Assembly (NCBI RefSeq): GCF_032714495.1
Contig: NZ_JAWDKB010000001.1
Coordinates: 307,545 to 371,544, forward strand
DNA: 64,000 bases
Origin: Methanorbis rubei
GTDB lineage: Archaea; Halobacteriota; Methanomicrobia; Methanomicrobiales; Methanocorpusculaceae
Direction: 5' to 3'
This document shows, piece by piece, positions 25,550 through 34,937 of this stretch (position 1 is the first letter of the stretch; every line of letters starts with the position of its first letter). The notes below the pieces were generated by a model, which was not told the origin of the DNA, did not search any database, and saw nothing but the letters and a program-made list of their open reading frames with translations. A program made the translations under genes and the position numbers.

Positions 25550-26572
25550 GTGAAGGCAGAATTCGATGGCACCAAGGTTGAGGCACCTCAGGAGGCCGCA
25601 GTCTTTTATGAGCAGAGCGGCTACGGCCGCATAGAAAAGACCGGAAAACTCAGGCTTGCCGTAGAGGAAGCCCTCTACCTTATTGCGCGCGGAAAAATTG
25701 AGATCGACGGCTGGTCATTTGATCATCTCCTCTCAGTAAACGCTGCCACCCCCGGATTTCTCCGAAGTTTCATCGTCTACCGCGACATCCGCGAGCGCGG
25801 CTACGTGGTCACTACCGGGCCGCAGGACTACCGCATCTTTCCCCGCGGACAGCGCCCCGGGCACGGCCAGTCAAAATATCTGCTGCGGGTACTTTCCGAA
25901 CGCGACATGATCGATCTCTCGATCGTGCTGCGCGAGGCGCAGACCGCATCAAACATGCGAAAACAGTTCCTTCTCGCAGTCGTTGACGACGAGCATGAAC
26001 TAACCTACTATGAGATCAGAATCAGCAAACCAACAACAAAAGAGGAGTCATTCTGTCGCGTGGAAGATCTTCCAATCTCGCACGCAATTTTTGCAGGTGC
26101 GCCCGCCTATGTTGTTGAGGACGGCTCAGGAATTACCGAGACGCTGAAAAAATTCTGGTGCGGAACAATGCTTGATGCATCGCGCCTGTTCCTCGCACCG
26201 GTCGAAGTCTGCTGGCTGCTGGAGATCGGAAAACTTTCCCTGTCTCCTGAGATGACCGCAAGCGAATACGCAAACCATGCCGCGGCATATGATCCTGAGT
26301 TCACCGACAAAATGATCGTCTACCGACATCTTCGAAGCATCGGCTACTCACCAAGGACCGGCTACAAGTACGGTCATCACTTCCGCGTCTACACTGAGGA
26401 AGGCAAACACTCAGAAATGCTGGTGCATGCATGCCCGCACGACCTTACCATGCCGATGAGCCTCATCTCTCGCTCGGTCCGCCTCGCCCACAGTGTGAAA
26501 AAGAAGATGCTCTTCGCAGTCATTGACGACGCTGATATGGTCTTCATCGAATTCGCCCGTATGAAATTATAA
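25550..26572 (+). CDS. endA: tRNA-splicing endonuclease (homodimeric type)
   Basis: 340 residues, twice the length of the tetrameric enzyme, so an alpha-2 type with two repeats. The C-terminal catalytic repeat has FRVYTEEGKHSEMLVH (Tyr and His) and LAHSVKKKMLFAV (Lys). The N-terminal repeat keeps YRIFPRGQRPGHGQSKYLL and MRKQFLLAVVDD, so it also retains similar residues. It cuts introns from pre-tRNA at bulge-helix-bulge sites. Start GTG 25550. It leads a run of translation genes: trpS, pheS, pheT. Confidence 0.92.
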   Translation: MKAEFDGTKVEAPQEAAVFYEQSGYGRIEKTGKLRLAVEEALYLIARGKIEIDGWSFDHLLSVNAATPGFLRSFIVYRDIRERGYVVTTGPQDYRIFPRGQRPGHGQSKYLLRVLSERDMIDLSIVLREAQTASNMRKQFLLAVVDDEHELTYYEIRISKPTTKEESFCRVEDLPISHAIFAGAPAYVVEDGSGITETLKKFWCGTMLDASRLFLAPVEVCWLLEIGKLSLSPEMTASEYANHAAAYDPEFTDKMIVYRHLRSIGYSPRTGYKYGHHFRVYTEEGKHSEMLVHACPHDLTMPMSLISRSVRLAHSVKKKMLFAVIDDADMVFIEFARMKL

Positions 26573-26593
26573 CATAAAACAATTGTGAGATTT

Positions 26594-27850
26594 ATGGCAG
26601 AACAGATTAACCCCTGGTCAAGTACACCCAAAATGGATATCAACCGACTGATTGCCGACTTCGGTATTGAACCGTTTGCACCGGTAAAAGAAAAAATCAA
26701 TAACCAACCGGTCTTTATCCGCCGCGACATCGTTGCAGGCCACCGTGGTTACGACGCAGTTGCTGACGCAATGGCAGAGAAAAAACCGTTTCATGTGCTG
26801 ACCGGTTTTATGCCGAGCGGCCATCCGCACTTCGGCCACCTGATGGTGATGAAGGAGGTCGTCTGGCACATTCAGCAGGGCGGCAGGGGATTTATCTCCA
26901 TGGCAGACCGCGAGGCACACGCTGTTCGCGGTCTCTCATGGGATGTCTGTGACAAATACGCCCGCGAGTACATGGAATGCCTGTATGCGCTCGGGTTTGA
27001 AGGCGAAATATACTCTCAGCGCCGCAATAATCAACTCAAGGATCTCGCGTTTGAAGCTGCAACAAAGATCAACTTCTCAGAACTTTCGGCGATCTATGGC
27101 TTTGGGCCGGAGACCGAGCTCGCGCACGCCGTCAGCGTGTCGATGCAGGTTGCAGACATTCTCTATCCGCAGCTGGTTGCAGGAGTTGCGCCAACCGTTG
27201 TTCCGGTTGGCATCGATCAGGACCCGCACATCCGGCTGACCCGCGATGTGACGAACTCTCTAAGAATGTTTCTCGTCGAAGACCGCGGAACCCATATCAG
27301 CATCAGATCAAAGAACGCTCCCGAAGGTGCGATTGATGCGGTGGCGAAGCGGTTTGTTGGTTCGAAAAAATACGAAGCCCATGTTGATCTCCCGGCAGGC
27401 CACACTCTTGCAGAGACCGACGCAATTGTCCGCGGAATTGAGCAGGAGTTCGGCGGGTTTGGATTTTTACTGCCGTCTGCAACCTACCACAGCTTTTTGC
27501 AGGGTTTGCAGGGCGGCAAAATGTCGTCCAGTGTTCCTGACAGTCTGGTCTGGTTTGATGATCCTGATAAGGATGTCAAAAAGAAGATCATGGGTGCACT
27601 CACCGGAGGACGCCAGACGCTCGAAGAACAGAAACAGCTTGGAGGCGAGCCTGAGAAGTGTTCCATCTATCAGATGAACAAATTCCATATGCAGGAGAGC
27701 GACGCTGAGCTTGCTGAGATGTGCCGCGCCTGCAAGGCCGGTGAACTGATGTGCGGAACCTGTAAGAAGGAGACGCTTGAACGTGTCCGCACGTTCCTTG
27801 CCGAGTTCAAGGAAAAGCGCGATGAAGTGGCGCACATGGTGGAGTGGTGA
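26594..27850 (+). CDS. trpS: Tryptophanyl-tRNA synthetase
   Basis: 418 residues from ATG 26594; GTG 26585 is an in-frame alternative. Class I signatures: SGHPHFGH (HIGH-type) near residue 75 and KMSSS near 310. PVGIDQDPHIRLTRD is typical of archaeal/eukaryotic TrpRS. It charges tRNA-Trp. The C-terminus contains an extra Cys group, CRACKAGELMCGTCKKET, as in several archaeal homologues, which may bind metal. The stop is 2 nt before the pheS ATG. Confidence 0.95.
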   Translation: MAEQINPWSSTPKMDINRLIADFGIEPFAPVKEKINNQPVFIRRDIVAGHRGYDAVADAMAEKKPFHVLTGFMPSGHPHFGHLMVMKEVVWHIQQGGRGFISMADREAHAVRGLSWDVCDKYAREYMECLYALGFEGEIYSQRRNNQLKDLAFEAATKINFSELSAIYGFGPETELAHAVSVSMQVADILYPQLVAGVAPTVVPVGIDQDPHIRLTRDVTNSLRMFLVEDRGTHISIRSKNAPEGAIDAVAKRFVGSKKYEAHVDLPAGHTLAETDAIVRGIEQEFGGFGFLLPSATYHSFLQGLQGGKMSSSVPDSLVWFDDPDKDVKKKIMGALTGGRQTLEEQKQLGGEPEKCSIYQMNKFHMQESDAELAEMCRACKAGELMCGTCKKETLERVRTFLAEFKEKRDEVAHMVEW

Positions 27851-27852
27851 AA

Positions 27853-29277
27853 ATGGATCTCACAATCAATGAAAAGCGTGTGCTTGGTGTGCTTGCAGAA
27901 CTCAAGTCTGCGGACGCGGTCACTCTCGCAGAAAAACTTGATGCCCCTGAGGGAGCAGTCATTCAGTGGGCGCATCTCTGTGCAGACCGCGGTCTGGTCA
28001 CTCTTGACAAAACGGTCGTCGAGACCGCCGTCCTGACCGAGGAAGGAAAAAAGTATGCGGCCGAAGGGCTGCCCGAGCGACAGGTGCTTGCAAGCATCGA
28101 GGGACCAACTCCGATGGCAGAACTCACCAAGCACCCGCTGTCAAAGATTGCTGTTGGCTGGCTACGCAAGAAAAACTGGATTGTTATCGATAAAGGTATG
28201 GTCGTCCCGACTCCGGACGTATCCGAAGGCGTTGACGAAGTCGCGCTGAAAAATCCAATCGCAGGAACCGAAGGATGCAACGAGCTGGTCAAACGCGGCC
28301 TTGCCGAAGTTCTCGAGAGCGTCTCGTGGACTGTTTCCATCACGCCTGCTGGCGCTGAAATCGTTGCCGCGGGTCTTGATCTCCGCGAGGAGATTGGAAC
28401 ACTCTCCAGCGAACAAATTCTCTCAGGCGAGTGGAAGTCTCTTCCCCTTCGCCGCTACAGTGTGGACAAACTGCCGAAGAAGATCTACGGCGGACGCGTG
28501 CACCCGAACCAGCAGATTCTCGATGAAATCCGGACTCTCCTCTTTGAAATGGGATTCACCGAGTTCCATGGCTCGATCGTGCAGAACGCATTCTGGAATT
28601 TTGACTCCCTCTACCAGCCGCAGGACCACCCTGCGCGTGAGATGCAGGACACCTTCCACCTCGCTGAAGAAATGGACCTCCCAACCGACTGGGAGAAGAT
28701 CAAAAACATCCACATGACCGGAGGCCAAACCGGTTCAACCGGATGGGGCGGCGACTGGAGTCCTGACATTGCCAGAAAATGTGTTCTTCGGACGCACAGC
28801 ACCTCGCTCTCGATTCAGCATCTTGCGAGAAACCCGAACCCGCCAGTCAAGGCATTCTCCATCTCCCGCGTCTACCGGCGCGAGACCATCGACCCGACGC
28901 ATTTGCCGGAGTTTGAGCAGCTGGAAGGAATTGTCATGGACAAAGACCTGACGTTTGGTCATCTGCTTGGATTCTTCAAAGAGTTCTTCGGCAGAATGGG
29001 CTTTGAGTCGGTCCGGTTCCGACCCGGCTACTTCCCGTACACCGAGCCGTCCGTTGAACCGGAAGTCTGGGTCGACGGCCTCGGCTGGGTTGAGCTTGGC
29101 GGTGCAGGCGTCTTCAGAAAGGAAGTCACTGCACCCTGGGGCATCGACTGCCCGGTCCTCGCATGGGGACTTGGCGTATCGCGTGTTTCGATGCTGCGGA
29201 TGGGTCTCAAAGATCTCCGCCAGCTCTACCGCAGCGACATTGACTGGATTCGTGCGAGTCCGGTTCGGAGGGTGTAA
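27853..29277 (+). CDS. pheS: Phenylalanyl-tRNA synthetase alpha subunit
   Basis: 474 residues from ATG 27853, with GGAG 8 nt upstream; GTG codons at 27844 and 27847 are alternatives. Two to three N-terminal winged-helix units (LTINEKRVLGVLAELK...) as in archaeal/eukaryotic PheS, then the class II core: GGRVHPNQQILDEIRTLLFEMGFTEFHG (motif 1 region), YRRETIDPTHLPEFEQLEG (motif 2) and ELGGAGVFRKEV with GLGVSRVSML (motif 3). Heterotetramer with PheT, 2 nt downstream. Confidence 0.97.
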   Translation: MDLTINEKRVLGVLAELKSADAVTLAEKLDAPEGAVIQWAHLCADRGLVTLDKTVVETAVLTEEGKKYAAEGLPERQVLASIEGPTPMAELTKHPLSKIAVGWLRKKNWIVIDKGMVVPTPDVSEGVDEVALKNPIAGTEGCNELVKRGLAEVLESVSWTVSITPAGAEIVAAGLDLREEIGTLSSEQILSGEWKSLPLRRYSVDKLPKKIYGGRVHPNQQILDEIRTLLFEMGFTEFHGSIVQNAFWNFDSLYQPQDHPAREMQDTFHLAEEMDLPTDWEKIKNIHMTGGQTGSTGWGGDWSPDIARKCVLRTHSTSLSIQHLARNPNPPVKAFSISRVYRRETIDPTHLPEFEQLEGIVMDKDLTFGHLLGFFKEFFGRMGFESVRFRPGYFPYTEPSVEPEVWVDGLGWVELGGAGVFRKEVTAPWGIDCPVLAWGLGVSRVSMLRMGLKDLRQLYRSDIDWIRASPVRRV

Positions 29278-29279
29278 CC

Positions 29280-30893
29280 ATGCCGGTCGTAAAACTCAAC
29301 AATACCTATCTTGAACGGCTGACGAAGACCGACATCAAAACCATTCGCGACAATCTGCCGATGATGGGTTCTGAAGTGGAACGCGAGGAAGCGGATCAGA
29401 CTGATGTTCAGTTTTTCCCAAACCGCCCCGACCTTTACAGTGCAGAAGGAACCGCACGAGCAATGCGGGGATATCTCGGTATCGAGACCGGTCTTCCAAC
29501 CTACTCGGTGAAACCATCAGGGATGAAGTTCTCAGTCGACCCGAAACTGAAAAGTATCCGTCCCTATCTCGGCTCAGCGGTTATTCGAAACGTCAAAATG
29601 GACAATGCGATGATTGAGTCGCTGATGGGCCTACAGGAGTCCCTGCACTGGGCAGTAGGCCGCGGCCGCAAAAAAGTCGCCATCGGTGTGCATGATCTTG
29701 ATACCATCACGGCTCCGTTCTCGTACATTGCAGCCGAGCGGTCGACGAGCTTTGTCCCGCTTGACTACAGCGAGCCAATGTCGATGGACAGAATTCTTGC
29801 CGAGCATCCGAAGGGAAAGGCGTACGCAAAAATTGTCGAAGACTTGCCGCTCTTCCCGCTGATTCTTGATGCCAAGGGCAATGTCTGTTCGTTCCCGCCG
29901 ATCATCAACGGAGAACTCACTCGTGTGACCGAAGCAACGAAAAATATTCTGCTGGACGTGACCGGTATTGAGCCGCGTGCGGTGATGGTTGCGGTGAATA
30001 TCATCTGCGCCGCAATGGTGGAGATGGGCGCAACCATTGAATCGGTGGATGTGGAAGGAACAGCAGTGCCAACTCTTGCTCCTGCGGAGCGCACGGTCTC
30101 GGTCTCTGAGTGCAATGCTCTTGTCGGCATCAGCATTGATGCCAAAGAAATGAAAGCTCTTCTTGAACGGATGCGGTTCGGTGCTGAGGTTGTGGACGCC
30201 GATCACGTTCGCGTCACGATTCCCTGCTATCGTGCAGACATCATGCATGACCATGACATCTACGAGGACGCGGCAATCGCGTACGGGTATGATAAGATTC
30301 CGGCAAGCCTGCCGCCGACATTTACGGTGGGCAAGCCTCATCCGGTTCAGGAGATCTACAGCCTTGTGAGGAGTGTCATGATCGGCATGTCCTACACGGA
30401 AAACACGCCGTTTACGTTGACGAGCGGAAAGGTGTCGTATGAGATGATGAAGCGGCCGGAAAATCCTGCGGCGCTTCATGTGCTGCATCCGATCAGTGAG
30501 GATCAGACGATCATCAGAACCGATATTCTGCCGATGTTAATGGACTCGCTCTCCCTGAACCGGTCCCGCGAGTTGCCGCAGAAGATTTTCGCCTGTGGTG
30601 ATGTGGTGGAGAACCTTGTGACGTATCCGAAGATGGCAGCTGCCTCGATTCACAATGCGGCGGACTTTTCAGAGATTTATGCGGTGGTTGACTCGTTCTG
30701 CCGAATGATGTCGCTGACGTATGTGGTGCGCGAGTCAAGTGACCCGGCGTTCCTTGACGGCCGACGCGGCGATGTGTATGTGGACGGGAAAAAAATCGGT
30801 ATGTTCGGCGAGGTAAGTCCAGATGTTTTGGTGGCGTTTGGTCTTGAGCATCCAGTCGCAGCGTTTGAGATGGACCTTTCCGGTCTGCTCTAA
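29280..30893 (+). CDS. pheT: Phenylalanyl-tRNA synthetase beta subunit
   Basis: 537 residues, the archaeal length, without the extra bacterial N- and C-terminal domains. It begins with KLNNTYLERLTKTDIKTIRDNLP and FFPNRPDLYSAEGTARAMRGYLG, the B1-B3/4 editing part. The B5 DNA-binding-like domain follows (YRADIMHDHDIYEDAAIAYGYDKIP), then the pseudo-catalytic core ending VAAFEMDLSGLL. Follows pheS by 2 nt. Downstream lies the unusual small-RNA-like locus at 30.9-31.2 kb. Confidence 0.97.
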   Translation: MPVVKLNNTYLERLTKTDIKTIRDNLPMMGSEVEREEADQTDVQFFPNRPDLYSAEGTARAMRGYLGIETGLPTYSVKPSGMKFSVDPKLKSIRPYLGSAVIRNVKMDNAMIESLMGLQESLHWAVGRGRKKVAIGVHDLDTITAPFSYIAAERSTSFVPLDYSEPMSMDRILAEHPKGKAYAKIVEDLPLFPLILDAKGNVCSFPPIINGELTRVTEATKNILLDVTGIEPRAVMVAVNIICAAMVEMGATIESVDVEGTAVPTLAPAERTVSVSECNALVGISIDAKEMKALLERMRFGAEVVDADHVRVTIPCYRADIMHDHDIYEDAAIAYGYDKIPASLPPTFTVGKPHPVQEIYSLVRSVMIGMSYTENTPFTLTSGKVSYEMMKRPENPAALHVLHPISEDQTIIRTDILPMLMDSLSLNRSRELPQKIFACGDVVENLVTYPKMAAASIHNAADFSEIYAVVDSFCRMMSLTYVVRESSDPAFLDGRRGDVYVDGKKIGMFGEVSPDVLVAFGLEHPVAAFEMDLSGLL

Positions 30894-30927
30894 CTTTTTT
30901 TCGGATTAGGGATTATTGGTGGTCATG

Positions 30928-31188
30928 AGTCAATGATCAAGAGTCAACGATCAAGAGTTGATCACTGTTGGGGAGATGAGTGATACCATCATTTTTTGTT
31001 TTCTCATTTTTTTCATTTTTTTAATCAGGAAATTGTGCGGGTTTATTATAAATTAGTTCTATACATAAACAACAAGACAGCGGGAGAGCGTCACTTCTCG
31101 TGCGAGAGGAGAGACGCGGGGATTTCTCGATCTGATTTTTTTGGAATGGTGTGATCAACTCTTGATCATTGACTCTTGATCATCGACT
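30928..31188. repeat. 38-bp inverted arms of a doubled 14-nt word (element E)
   Basis: The left arm 30928-30965 and right arm 31151-31188 are inverses with only about two mismatches. Each arm holds the word GATCAAGAGTCAA(C/T) repeated in tandem, ending GTTGATCAC. About 185 bp lie between the arms and contain the promoter-like block and stem-loop described separately. The left arm begins 34 bp after pheT. Confidence 0.8.
31047..31142 (+). ncRNA. Candidate small RNA, locus 1 (shared promoter block, unique stem-loop, T-run)
   Basis: A TATA-like TTATAAATTA (31047-31054 area) leads into a 31-nt block (31055-31085: AGTTC, ATA, ATA, ACAACA, GAC, GC, GGA) that is 25/31 identical, without gaps, to 59644-59674. 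After the block comes a GC-rich stem-loop (GCGTC...TCTC gtgc GAGA...GACGC, about 31087-31117), then GATTTTTTT (31134-31142). The stem-loop has no counterpart at the other locus. The layout suggests a short Pol transcript ending at the T-run. No transcript evidence is available here. Confidence 0.45.
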
Positions 31189-31325
31189 GGCAGGGTAGTA
31201 CGAGAATCGTTTTTTCATAATAATTCCTCATGAAATTTTCCGAAACACCCGAGGACAAACCAAATGAACCTCCACTCCCCCTTTGACAACATTCAACATT
31301 CCTCAACTCCCAATGTAGGAAAAGC

Positions 31326-32423
31326 ATGCGGCCTGCAAAAAACGTGATCTATCCATCCATAACTCCGATAGAAACATCCGGAGACAAATCTGTCAGGATC
31401 ACCTTTCCGTTCCGCCACTTAAACCACAGTTTTACTATCTCAGTTCCCAGTTCACTTTACGAAGGAGCAAAATCATCAGGAAAATCCGCACGAGTCCCGA
31501 CAGGCATCGGGGACGCCTGGCTTGCAGGCTATTATGCAGCGTTCGTCGAAGACCCTTCCCTTGTCTCCTTTTACCGGACGCTGCTGTCCGGCATGCGAAA
31601 AATCCGATCGGCCCAGAACTATGATGACGACGACTATCTTGAGATGCTCGCAGCATTCGTGCAGTCGATTCCCTATGACACCGAAAAAGTTGCCTCAATC
31701 GATCGTGCACCCAGATTTCCTGTAGAGACCGTTGTTGACGCCCACGGCATTTGTAGTGACAAATCCCTGCTTCTTGCAGGTCTCCTCTCACATGAGGGAT
31801 ATGCGGTCGCGGTCTTACAGTTCACCGCAGAAAATCATGTTGCTGTAGGAATTCCGGTTCCGAACGGTTACGACTTCCGGGGATGCGGCTGTGCGGTGAT
31901 TGAGTCAACGGCAATCAGCTATGTGGGGGATGCCGAGGGAGAGTTTCCCGCAGGTGACGGCAGCATGCGGACTCTTGCCTCACGCCCAAAAGTGTTCTTT
32001 GTCGGTCACGGCTCAAAGAGGTACGGAAGCATTGCCGAAATCTCCCGGATTCTCGCTGTCAGGTCTGTACTCAAAGAGAAACTCTCCGAGGCCGGCGATC
32101 TCGTGGTGATGATCAAAACCCAGGAGGAAAAAATCACCCGCGAAAAAGAAGCGCTCGCCTCCTCGCGAGACGCACTTACAACTCTTGAAGCAGAAACCGC
32201 AAAACTTTCCAGCGACGCGGGGCAGTTCGCAACAAAATATGCCTCATACAAGGAAGCCGTAGCCTCGCATAATGCGGGGGTCGCTAACCTCGCGAAGCAA
32301 ATTGAGCGATATAATGCGGTAGTTGACGAATATAACAGACTCGCCGCAGTCGCCGGATTTATTCAGCATAACAGACTCGACCGGAGATCGGTCTCTGCAA
32401 AAATACAAAATCTGCAACTGTGA
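31326..32423 (+). CDS. Transglutaminase-like protein with C-terminal coiled coil
   Basis: 365 residues. The transglutaminase-like fold (about 90-220) has DAHGICSDKSLLLAGLLSHEGY with the nucleophile Cys, ENHVAVGIPVPNGYDF with the His, and an acidic partner probably in AVIEST. Residues 250-345 are a predicted coiled coil (EEKITREKEALASSRDALTTLEAETAKL). No signal peptide, so cytoplasmic. These cysteine-protease-fold proteins are common in methanogens with unknown substrates. Stop is 2 bp from the converging TPR gene stop. Confidence 0.78.
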   Translation: MRPAKNVIYPSITPIETSGDKSVRITFPFRHLNHSFTISVPSSLYEGAKSSGKSARVPTGIGDAWLAGYYAAFVEDPSLVSFYRTLLSGMRKIRSAQNYDDDDYLEMLAAFVQSIPYDTEKVASIDRAPRFPVETVVDAHGICSDKSLLLAGLLSHEGYAVAVLQFTAENHVAVGIPVPNGYDFRGCGCAVIESTAISYVGDAEGEFPAGDGSMRTLASRPKVFFVGHGSKRYGSIAEISRILAVRSVLKEKLSEAGDLVVMIKTQEEKITREKEALASSRDALTTLEAETAKLSSDAGQFATKYASYKEAVASHNAGVANLAKQIERYNAVVDEYNRLAAVAGFIQHNRLDRRSVSAKIQNLQL

Positions 32424-32425
32424 TC

Positions 32426-32923
32426 TTACAACCCGCTTTTTTCCAGCTCGTCTGCAATTTGTGCGAGAAGAATCTTATCATCAAGCTCTTTTGCCAGCCC
32501 TTCCGCCTTTCCAAAGTCAGTCAGACCTTTTGTCAAGTCCCCGCAGTCGATGCGTGCAAGTCCGCGCTCCAGATAGGCGAGTGCCAGCCAGTGTCCCTCG
32601 CCTTTTGCTCTGTCTGCATGCACAATGATGTACGTCAGATCCTCTGCCGCCCGGTCGGCATGCCCCAGCTTTCTGCAGATCTCTGCCCGGTTGTAGCGGA
32701 TAGGAACACATCCTGAGAACCGAGTCAGCGCCTCGGTATAATCAGCAACCGCTTTGGAGAACTCGCCCATCTCCTGATACGCGATTCCCCGGTAATAGTA
32801 ATAGTTTACATTCTCAGAATTTTCTTGGATCGCCTGAGAAAACCACTCAACACTTCCTGCAAAATTGCGGTTCAGGTACTCCTTCATCCCGTTCTGAAAA
32901 AATTCATCAGCAGTCAAAACCAT
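32426..32923 (-). CDS. TPR-repeat protein
   Basis: 165 residues from ATG 32923; an ATG at 32971 is an alternative. Three tetratricopeptide units: FFQNGMKEYLNRNFAGSVEWFSQAI, VNYYYYRGIAYQEMGEFSKAVADYTEAL and VPIRYNRAEICRKLGHADRAAEDLTYII. A fourth, weaker unit follows. It is a protein-protein scaffold, likely cytoplasmic, partner unknown. Divergent from the CARDB-ABC operon. Confidence 0.8.
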   Translation of the reverse strand: MVLTADEFFQNGMKEYLNRNFAGSVEWFSQAIQENSENVNYYYYRGIAYQEMGEFSKAVADYTEALTRFSGCVPIRYNRAEICRKLGHADRAAEDLTYIIVHADRAKGEGHWLALAYLERGLARIDCGDLTKGLTDFGKAEGLAKELDDKILLAQIADELEKSGL

Positions 32924-33074
32924 CCCCCGCAACGAGACCTGCCAACAGATATGCAGTAGCACAGGTGGCACAGGAATTCATACTAACCAGTTGGTTCTGA
33001 ATGTTATTAGGGTTGTCGGGCATCCACAATATGGAAAACATGTTATACATTCAGGAGAAATAAGACACCCAACA

Positions 33075-34253
33075 ATGAAATATTCACACACTCTCCTGAT
33101 CGGAGCGCTCGTTCTCTTCCTGTTGATGACGGGTGGTCTCTCTTCTGCTGCGGCCGCTGAAACCACAGGACAGGTATCTGTAATCAGCCTCACCATGGAC
33201 CCTGAAGTTCTCATGCCCGGCGACACCGCAACGGTAACCGCAGTCATCAAAAATTCCGGCACGACCTCGGTATCCATCGGTCGTGCGCTGATTATGGGTG
33301 TGAATGAAGTTTACTCTCCTGAAGCAAAAGCCTACAACAGTGTGGGCATGCTTGGTCCGGGCGATGAAATGACGTTCACGTTCCCGATTACTTCCCGTGG
33401 TCAGGTCGGCACCTATTATCCGATGCTGTATCTCGACTTCCTCAATGCAGGACTCAGCAGTCTCAAGTACACGTTTGCCGTCCGAGTTGACGACACTCAG
33501 CTTTCGGTCGCACTGATCGACCAGCCTGATGCATTTGGCGAAAGCAGAAATGAGAAGGTCACCGTGCGTGTTGGAAACCCGCGTGCCAACAGTCTGAACG
33601 GTATTCAGATCACGGTTTCAGGCGACGGAGTTTCTTCCAAACAGACTACTTATTTTGTTGGAAAACTTGATCCTGATCAGTACGTGGATGCAAATCTCAC
33701 CGTAGTCGTTGATAAACCGACCGACATCTCCTTTGATGTCAGCTACCGCAACGGTCAAAACCTCCACACCAACTCTGTAGAGATTCCGGTCGCTCTTGGA
33801 GAGCGCAAAGTCCGTGCTGAGATGGTTCTCAACAACATCGAGGTTCTCAACAAAGGAACCTACTATCAGATCACAGGCGATGTCAACAACGCAGGACTTG
33901 AAGACGCAAAGTCCATCATCGTAACAACAGGGAAAGCAACACCGGTCGCTCCTATGGAGAGTTATGTGGTAGGTTCGCTTGAACCGGACGGAATCGCAGA
34001 ATTCGATGTCACCTTCACGAACCCTGAGTCCGGCACTGTCGACCTTCTGGTCTCGTACAAAGATGCGGACGGCAACCCCTATCAGTCAACCGTTCAGGTG
34101 ACTCTGAGCGGCGTGATTGTGTCCGGCAATGCAACAGCAGACGAGGGATTCCCCGCCGGCGCTGTAGTTGCGGTCGTGGTAATTCTTCTGATCGGTGTCT
34201 GCGCGGTCGTCGCATGGCGTCGCGGACTGCTGACGGATCTGAGGAAGAAATAA
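33075..34253 (+). CDS. Secreted CARDB-type protein of an ABC/FtsX system
   Basis: 392 residues from ATG 33075. Signal peptide (HTLLIGALVLFLLMTGGLSS, cut near AAAA), then about three immunoglobulin-like CARDB domains (MDPEVLMPGDTATVTAVIKNSGTTSV; DAFGESRNEKVTVRVGNP; EVLNKGTYYQITGDVNNAGLEDA). It ends in a C-terminal transmembrane helix (GAVVAVVVILLIGVCAVVAW) with a basic tail. It is therefore anchored with its domains outside. It is 3 nt before the ABC ATPase, so it is probably the extracellular partner of a MacB-like exporter or mechanotransmission complex. Confidence 0.82.
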   Translation: MKYSHTLLIGALVLFLLMTGGLSSAAAAETTGQVSVISLTMDPEVLMPGDTATVTAVIKNSGTTSVSIGRALIMGVNEVYSPEAKAYNSVGMLGPGDEMTFTFPITSRGQVGTYYPMLYLDFLNAGLSSLKYTFAVRVDDTQLSVALIDQPDAFGESRNEKVTVRVGNPRANSLNGIQITVSGDGVSSKQTTYFVGKLDPDQYVDANLTVVVDKPTDISFDVSYRNGQNLHTNSVEIPVALGERKVRAEMVLNNIEVLNKGTYYQITGDVNNAGLEDAKSIIVTTGKATPVAPMESYVVGSLEPDGIAEFDVTFTNPESGTVDLLVSYKDADGNPYQSTVQVTLSGVIVSGNATADEGFPAGAVVAVVVILLIGVCAVVAWRRGLLTDLRKK

Positions 34254-34256
34254 ATC

Positions 34257-34937
34257 ATGTCAGACGTTCCCGTAGTTGAGCTTGTTGATGTGTATAAGGT
34301 CTATCACATGCCGGCAGGCGATGTACATGCCTTAAACGGCGTTACCTTCTCAGTGATGAAAGGAGAGTTCGTGGCTATCATGGGTCCGTCAGGTTCGGGC
34401 AAGTCAACACTGATGAATATGATCGGCTGTCTTGACGTGCCGACGGCCGGAGAGATGTACATCGATGGCCGGAGCATCAAGGAGATGACTGATGATGAGC
34501 TGACCGAGCACCGTCGTGACCGGATCGGTTTCATCTTCCAGAAGTTCAATCTGATCGGTCTTCTGACCGCATACGAGAATGTGGAGTACCCGATGATTCT
34601 CAAGTACGGCAAGCGCGATGACACCGGTAGACCAAAAGAGCTTCTGGGACTGGTGGGCATTGACGAGCAGAAGATGACCCACACTCCGTTTGAACTCTCC
34701 GGTGGTCAGCAGCAGCGTGTGGCAATTGCGCGAGCGCTTGCCAACGACCCTGCTCTTCTTCTTTGTGATGAGCCGACCGGAAATCTGGATTCCAAGATGA
34801 GTCAGCAGATCATGGAGCTGCTGCAGGATCTGAACAGCAAAGGCAGAACGATTGTGATGGTCACCCATGATCCGAACACGGCAAAGTATGCACGTCGGAC
34901 GATCGTTATCCGTGACGGGGAAATTGTGAATGAGTAA
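34257..34937 (+). CDS. ABC transporter ATPase, MacB/LolD type
   Basis: 226 residues, the LolD/MacB length. Walker A GPSGSGKST (43-51), Q-loop FQKFNLIGLLTAYENVEYPM, signature LSGGQQQRVAIARAL, Walker B LLLCDEPTGNLD, switch His in MVTHDPNTAKY. It powers the FtsX-type permease encoded immediately downstream (8-nt overlap). No transmembrane segments. Confidence 0.95.
   Translation: MSDVPVVELVDVYKVYHMPAGDVHALNGVTFSVMKGEFVAIMGPSGSGKSTLMNMIGCLDVPTAGEMYIDGRSIKEMTDDELTEHRRDRIGFIFQKFNLIGLLTAYENVEYPMILKYGKRDDTGRPKELLGLVGIDEQKMTHTPFELSGGQQQRVAIARALANDPALLLCDEPTGNLDSKMSQQIMELLQDLNSKGRTIVMVTHDPNTAKYARRTIVIRDGEIVNE

Noticed and set aside
29631..30488. 285-codon minus-strand frame inside pheT
   Set aside because: Complementary to conserved PheT motifs, His/Arg-rich in the manner of antisense frames.
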